A model generated the notes under the pieces. The model was given only the letters and a program-made list of their open reading frames with translations. It did no database searches and was not told the origin of the DNA. From the NCBI GenBank assembly GCA_020744425.1, contig JAGMUV010000013.1:868001-932000 (forward strand): a DNA stretch of 64,000 bases. The letters are read 5' to 3'. Below are positions 58,210 through 64,000 of the stretch, piece by piece. The position numbers and the translations under genes are program-made. This stretch comes from Dactylonectria macrodidyma. Lineage: Eukaryota; Ascomycota; Sordariomycetes; Hypocreales; Nectriaceae. How positions within the stretch are numbered: position 1 is the stretch's first letter; the number at the start of each line of letters is the position of its first letter.

Positions 58210-60507
58210 AGAGGCGTAAGAGTGTGGTTGCGGCGGGTGAGTCATTCGGCGAGAGAAGAGCAAGTAAGCAAGCGAGGCGTTTTCATTCGGGGTGATGTGT
58301 CTTTTAACAGGTAGATGAAAGTTTGGAGAGTTTCTGACGGGGGCCAAAATAATAATGAAAGTCAAGTCTATGAAGCCATGGATTTTTTTGAAGTCTTTAT
58401 GCGTCGTGCTGGTAGGCATGTAAGTGGAGTGAGTGATTGGTGGTGCTAGATCATGAAGGCTTGAAGCTGTCGCCTGCCCCGCCTAAGAGTTAAGCCGCGC
58501 TCAACCCACAAACGGAGCTTGTTCCATGTTCGGCCTGAGACATGCTCGATCGGGCAGCAACCTGAAGATGGAGCAGCTTTACTAATTACCTGTCTCTCAT
58601 CCCAATTGCCTCCCATTGGCCTGTGGAATATCCTCCAATTGGATCATCGCGACGGATCTCGCGGGGTGGCAGGCCGGGAGCTCTGGGTTGTCCAATGGCA
58701 GAACAGCCATGGGTCGACCCGTGGCTCGCAGATTTCTGTAGCTGGAGGGGGGGGCCCAAGGAGGGGTTGGTACATCTGTAGCTCGGGCAACGTGGGTAGC
58801 GTCGTGGTGTTTTGGAACAGGCGATATACCTGTCGCCAAGACGGTGGCTGGGTACCCCTCCGTCTAGACCATGGGATGCTTGCTGTTTTGGCGGGGCAAT
58901 CCATGGGCCATGGAGGAGGGGTTTTTTTTGTGCGAGCTTCCCACCTGCTGCCAGAGCTTGCCACAGCTTAGAAAGCAGCCTCCATGCCACCCACACAACT
59001 GAACACTCAGATACCCTTCTATGTATGTGGAACCATGGATGACACTCCAGCTTGGCCGCGGCCGTGAGTCAAAGCTGGAGAAGAAGCTTATGAATACATA
59101 GAGAAAGGCATTGTCGAGCCAGCAGGCGAGTACCACGAGGGGTCGGACGATCAATGGGGGCGTTGTGGCCGAGACTCGAGGCGTAAAAGGGCATGCCGTC
59201 ATAGGCTGGTCACGCTGTTGCTTTCGCTGGAGCGGGGGAACGGGAAATCTTGCCCTTGCTTGTTCAACGAGCGGCAACCCTACTGTGCAATATCCCACCC
59301 CCAGCCATGCAAATCATCGTCTGCAGACAATATCCAGCCATCGCAACATCACGTCAAAACATGCCATGGGCGCAAGGTGAGTCCCTCGGCGAGTCCCACG
59401 GTGAGAGTACGGGGAGTCACAAATCAGCTTGCCGTCTGCCCTGCTTTGGTCGTACGGTATCGCTTCCTTGGGTCAGGTCTGGCCGGCTTTGTCACGAAAG
59501 CTACCAGTGCCAACCTTTCATTTGGACGGAAGGTTACCCGAGATATCTCCTGGGTTGCTAGCCATGGCGGCGAATCAGGGTTGGTGCCCTGTTTATTGTG
59601 CGCGCATACATGCGGTTGCTCTCTCGATTGGAATTAAGCCCGCACACTAGGTGCCAGGTAGGTTGGTACATGGCGTCGTAGCTGGCACCTCGAGTTTACA
59701 GCGACCCCCAGTGGCTGGCCATAGTAGTCCCCAGCTCTTTGATGGGGTTCTATTCCCATTGAAGGCGACTGAAAACGGCCGAGCATTGTGCTCCCACTCC
59801 CAAAAATGGTACAGCAAGCCTAACCGCTCCATGACAATTGCCCCTCCCCCTCTGACCATGAGAAAGAAAAAATGAGAGAAAAAAAAAAGGCGAGCCCACT
59901 ACAGGCACCAGTAAAATCCTGCCCAGGAGCAACCCACTGAGCGGGCTGGCTCTCAGTTCAGTGGGCGGGGTCGGGTTGCCCAGCTGGCTGCCAGGCTGCC
60001 CCACCCTAGAAACCCACCCATTTTAGCCCAATTTTTTTTTTCTCTCTCGCCTGTCGCAGCTTGGGTGGTGCGGCATTGTGTGTGGTCTGAACGGAGTAGG
60101 CAAAGGTACCTACAGCACTGTGTGTGGTCTGTTCCAGTTGTGTGTGTGGCCTCCACTCCAGTGGTCCAACCTTTGCCTTCGCCGGGGGTCGTCACATCCT
60201 CCTCCACCGTTCCACCCGACCCTTCGCCCTCTTTCCCCCTCCCACCCTCCCCTCTCTCTTTCCTCTTCCTCTTTTTTCCTCTTCCCAACCTTCCTCAAGG
60301 GACGCATAAAAGAGCGACAGTGGCTTCCCCCCCTTCGCTGTCCCTCCATCACCCGTAACTTCGAACGTTGCCCTCACGAGGTACCGCTTTGCATCTCGCA
60401 CCAAGGATTCAGATCGCGGGGTGAATTTCGACCCCGCTCTGTTCCCACTTCAACTTCGACTTTTCACAAACAACACATAGTCAGGTCATCTCAGCAATAC
60501 CGCCAAG
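58210..60507. other. intergenic region and promoter of EF2
   Basis: About 2.3 kb with only short unsupported frames. The last 450 bases (60060-60507) are very pyrimidine-rich with long C/T runs, as in promoters and leaders of highly expressed fungal translation genes. A purine run (AAAAAA/GAGAGAAAAAAAA) is at 59864-59890. An extra gene cannot be excluded, but I see none. Confidence 0.45.
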
Positions 60508-63370
60508 ATGGTCAAGTAAGTTGCCCATCTCCTCTCCATCTCCTGTCCCCTGCCCAGCACCTGTCGGGTATGGCTTCAGCATCGGCTCTTTCTGTGCCTT
60601 CTTTTGCTGGTGCTGGCGCTGGTTGCTACAACTCCATACCACCACCAATTTTTAAATACCCCGCCCGGAGATAAGCCAGCTACAATGTCCATGAGCTGAC
60701 ATGATGCCTTCACTCAAACAGCTTCACGATCGACGAGATCCGGAAGCTTATGGACAAGCCTACCAATGTCCGTAACATGTCCGTTATTGCCCACGTCGAC
60801 CACGGCAAGTCTACCCTCACCGACTCCCTGCTCGCCAAGGCCGGTATCATTTCCACCGCGAAGGCTGGTGACGCCCGAGCAACCGACACTCGTGCCGATG
60901 AACAGGAACGCGGTATCACCATCAAGTCTACCGCCATCTCCCTGTACGGTCAGCTTGGCGAGGACGACGACGTCTCTGAGATCGCCGGCCAGAAGACTGA
61001 TGGCAAGGACTTCTTGATCAACCTCATTGACTCTCCCGGTCACGTTGATTTCTCTTCCGAAGTCACTGCTGCTCTCCGTGTCACTGATGGTGCTCTCGTC
61101 GTCGTCGACACCGTCGAGGGTGTCTGTGTCCAGACCGAGACTGTGCTCCGACAGGCCCTTGGTGAGCGTATTAAGCCCGTCATCATCATCAACAAGGTCG
61201 ATCGTGCTCTTCTCGAGCTCCAGGTCTCCAAGGAGGATCTTTACCAGTCCTTCTCCCGAACCATCGAGTCCGTCAACGTCATCATCTCCACTTACTTTGA
61301 CAAGACCCTCGGTGATGTCCAGGTCTACCCCGAGAAGGGTACCGTTGCTTTCGGTTCCGGTCTTCACGGCTGGGCCTTCACCATCCGCCAGTTCGCTCTC
61401 CGATACGCCAAGAAGTTCGGTGTCGACCGTGGCAAGATGATGGAGCGTCTCTGGGTTAGTCAAATCATCCCACTTCCTACCTTCTCTTTTTGCTGCGTAT
61501 ACTGATCTCTCACGATGTAGGGCGACAACTACTTCAACCCCAAGACCAAGAAGTGGACCAAGACCGGCACCCACGAGGGTAAGGAGCTTGAGCGTGCTTT
61601 CTGCCAGTTCATTCTCGACCCCATCTTCAAGATCTTCGCCGCCGTCATGAACTTCAAGAAGGACGAGGTTGCCACCCTCCTCGAGAAGCTCAACCTCAAG
61701 CTGTCCCCTGAGGACAGGGAGAAGGAGGGCAAGCAGCTCCTCAAGGTCGTCATGCGCACTTTCCTCCCTGCTGCCGACTCTCTCCTCGAGATGTTGATTC
61801 TCCACCTTCCTTCCCCCGTCACTGCTCAGCGCTACCGTGCCGAGACCCTCTACGAGGGTCCCGCTGACGACGAGGCTGCCATTGGTATCCGCGACTGCGA
61901 CCCCAAGGCTCCCCTCATGCTTTACGTCTCCAAGATGGTGCCCACTTCCGATAAGGGTCGATTCTACGCCTTCGGTCGTGTCTTCGCCGGTACCGTCCGA
62001 TCCGGTCTCAAGGTCCGCATCCAGGGCCCCAACTACACCCCCGGCAAGAAGGAGGATCTCTTCATCAAGGCCATTCAGCGTACCGTCCTGATGATGGGTG
62101 GCAAGGTCGAGCCCATTGATGACATGCCTGCCGGTAACATTGTCGGTCTGGTCGGTATTGATCAGTTCCTGCTCAAGTCTGGTACCCTCACCACCAGCGA
62201 CACCGCCCACAACCTCAAGGTCATGAAGTTCTCCGTCTCCCCCGTCGTCCAGCGCTCCGTCCAGGTCAAGAACGCCCAGGATCTCCCCAAGCTTGTCGAG
62301 GGTCTCAAGCGTCTCTCCAAGTCCGACCCCTGTGTCTTGACTTTCACCAACGAGTCTGGTGAGCACGTCGTCGCCGGTGCCGGTGAGCTGCATCTCGAGA
62401 TTTGCTTGAACGATCTCCAGAACGACCACGCTGGTGTTCCCCTGAACATCTCCGACCCCGTCGTCCAGTACCGTGAGACCGTCAGCGGCAAGTCCAGCAT
62501 CACTGCTCTGTCCAAGTCCCCCAACAAGCACAACCGTCTCTACATGATTGCTGAGCCCATTGAGGAGGAGCTCTCTCTCGCTATCGAGGGTGGCAAGGTC
62601 AGCGCCCGTGACGATTTCAAGGCTCGTGCCCGTGTCCTCGCCGACGACTTCGGCTGGGATGTCACCGATGCCCGAAAGATTTGGACCTTCGGTCCCGATG
62701 GCACTGGTGCCAACCTGTTGGTCGATCAGACCAAGGCTGTCCAGTACCTCAACGAAATCAAGGACTCTGTCGTCTCTGGTTTCCAGTGGGCCAGCCGAGA
62801 GGGTCCCATTGCCGAGGAGCCCATGCGATCCATCCGCTTCAACCTTATGGATGTCACCCTCCACGCCGATGCCATCCACCGTGGTGGAGGTCAGCTCATC
62901 CCCACTGCCCGCCGTGTCCTGTACGCCGCTGCCCTGCTCGCCGAGCCCGCTCTGCTCGAGCCCGTCTACCTCGTCGAGATTCAGGTCCCCGAGCAGGCCA
63001 TGGGTGGTGTCTACGGTGTCCTTACCCGACGACGTGGTCACGTCTTCAACGAGGAGCAGCGCCCCGGTACCCCTCTGTTCAACATCAAGGCTTACCTCCC
63101 CGTTCTGGAGTCTTTCGGCTTCAACGCCGATCTGCGCCAGGCCACCTCTGGACAGGCCTTCCCCCAGTCCGTCTTCGACCACTGGCAGGTCCTGCCCGGT
63201 GGCTCTCCCATCGACAACACCTCCAAGGTCGGTGGCATTGTCAACGAGATGCGAAAGCGCAAGGGTCTCAAGGTCGATGTTCCCGGTGTCGAGAACGTAA
63301 GTTTTACCCGTAGCCATTATGTATCTCCGTGCGCGCTAACACATACTCCCAGTACTACGACAAGCTGTAA
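60508..63370 (+). CDS. EFT2: translation elongation factor 2 (eEF2)
   Basis: Four exons: 60508-60515 (8 nt), 60722-61454, 61521-63296 and 63353-63370 (18 nt), with introns of 206, 66 and 56 nt. The product is 844 aa, the standard eEF2 length. It is the ribosomal translocase GTPase. The start [20 protein letters not shown] appears only after the first splice. The G1 loop AHVDHGKST is at 26-34, followed by the switch region containing [24 protein letters not shown] (G3) and [10 protein letters not shown] (G4). The diphthamide histidine lies in DAIHRGGGQ (His700), the target of ADP-ribosylating toxins. The last exon encodes YYDKL, the invariant C-terminus. Codons are strongly biased to C-ending forms, which leaves an 867-codon antisense frame open by chance. 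The long first intron after two codons plus 2 nt is a layout often seen in highly expressed fungal genes. Confidence 0.98.
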
Positions 63371-64000
63371 GCGGCTTTCCGATGTGTCGATGAAACCACG
63401 ATTCGTGCCAAAATGGGCACATGACATCAACCAACTGATACCAAAGATTTGGGACGTATGCCCAATCCCGTGGAGGAGATACCTCTGAGTTCAGGAGGGC
63501 ATGCTGAGCGAATACCAAAAGAAAAAATAAGTCGAGATCTGGGTTGAGGCTAGACACCAAGGAAGCTCGGTTTGGCTTTCATGTAGTTATGTCACCGTTT
63601 GATGAGTTGAAACACGTTTAGAATGAAGTTCAAGATGGTTGTGCTCGTGTGACTTGACAGACTAAATACCAGCAGACGCGTAGAGCAGGATGCGCTGAAT
63701 CGGAGGTTAAAACAGCAACGAAGATGAATACTAATCTTGGTGTTTCTCCAAGTACACCCGATGGATTCAGAGGGACTCGATCTATCCAGCATAATTCCTG
63801 TAGAAATCATCAAATTACGAAGGTCGTCAGGATGGGACAGAGACGGTAGTTGTTGGGGGAGAAGAGACACTACAAACGATGATTCAAGTCCGTAAAGTAT
63901 AAATTGCAAACCCATTGACGAACACTTGGTGTGGATCTGGTCTCTACTTAGATGCTGCTGGAAGAATTATTCACAGTGTTGCTCTGAATTGTTGATGACT
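63371..64000. other. 3' flank of EF2
   Basis: About 630 bases to the window edge without a supported gene. The EF2 3' UTR is expected within the first few hundred bases. Confidence 0.5.

Noticed and set aside
60714..63317. 867-codon antisense ORF over EF2
   Set aside because: It lies exactly opposite a highly codon-biased gene. Avoidance of TTA, CTA and TCA codons on the sense strand leaves the antisense open by chance, and its product is a low-complexity acidic Gly/Leu/Val sequence.

Overview
The window is nuclear DNA of a filamentous ascomycete (Pezizomycotina, most likely Sordariomycetes). The evidence is many short GT-AG introns (48-206 nt) with CTAAC/CTAAT-type branch points, CT-rich leaders, standard genetic code, genes on both strands with their own promoters, and a gene set matching ascomycete families: Zn2Cys6 regulator, HAK potassium transporter, DHA1 MFS carrier, Csf1, Alb1. 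Exon boundaries were placed by hand by requiring frame continuity, consensus splice sites and family-like sequence across each junction.

Left part (1-13.2 kb): the C-terminal end of an unidentified gene (+), then IMP1 (-) and mitochondrial IF-3 (+) diverging from a 410-bp intergenic region, ALB1 (-), a long gene-poor stretch (3.5-8.2 kb), a PHD+SET Set3-type chromatin protein (+), and ALG7 (-), the first enzyme of the dolichol-linked oligosaccharide pathway.

Middle-left part (13.2-25.4 kb) is the most accessory-like section: a 12-TM MFS transporter (+), an unrecognised gene carrying a SUMO-interaction-like motif whose frame is cut by one TAG, a decayed coding relic around 19-19.7 kb, a small Cys-rich ORF (-), and a three-exon HAK-type potassium transporter (-).

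Middle part (25.4-47.5 kb): HEM3 (+, haem synthesis), a Pro-rich transglutaminase-like protein (-), a four-exon F-box protein (+), five-exon IDH2 (-) diverging from exocyst SEC5 (+), a transcription factor with an N-terminal BED-like finger plus an internal Zn2Cys6 cluster (-), and an OST-alpha/TMEM184-type membrane protein (-).

Right part (47.5-64 kb): giant CSF1 (+, 3212 aa bridge-like lipid transfer protein) and translation elongation factor 2 (+, 844 aa, four exons including an 8-nt first exon and an 18-nt last exon). I see no rRNA, tRNA, CRISPR or intact transposon. Most genes are housekeeping and conserved. They serve mitochondria (IMP1, IF-3, IDH2, first half of HEM3 pathway), ribosome and translation (ALB1, IF-3, EF2), glycosylation and lipid traffic (ALG7, CSF1), secretion (SEC5) and chromatin or transcription (SET3-like, Zn2Cys6). 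No co-regulated biosynthetic cluster is evident.
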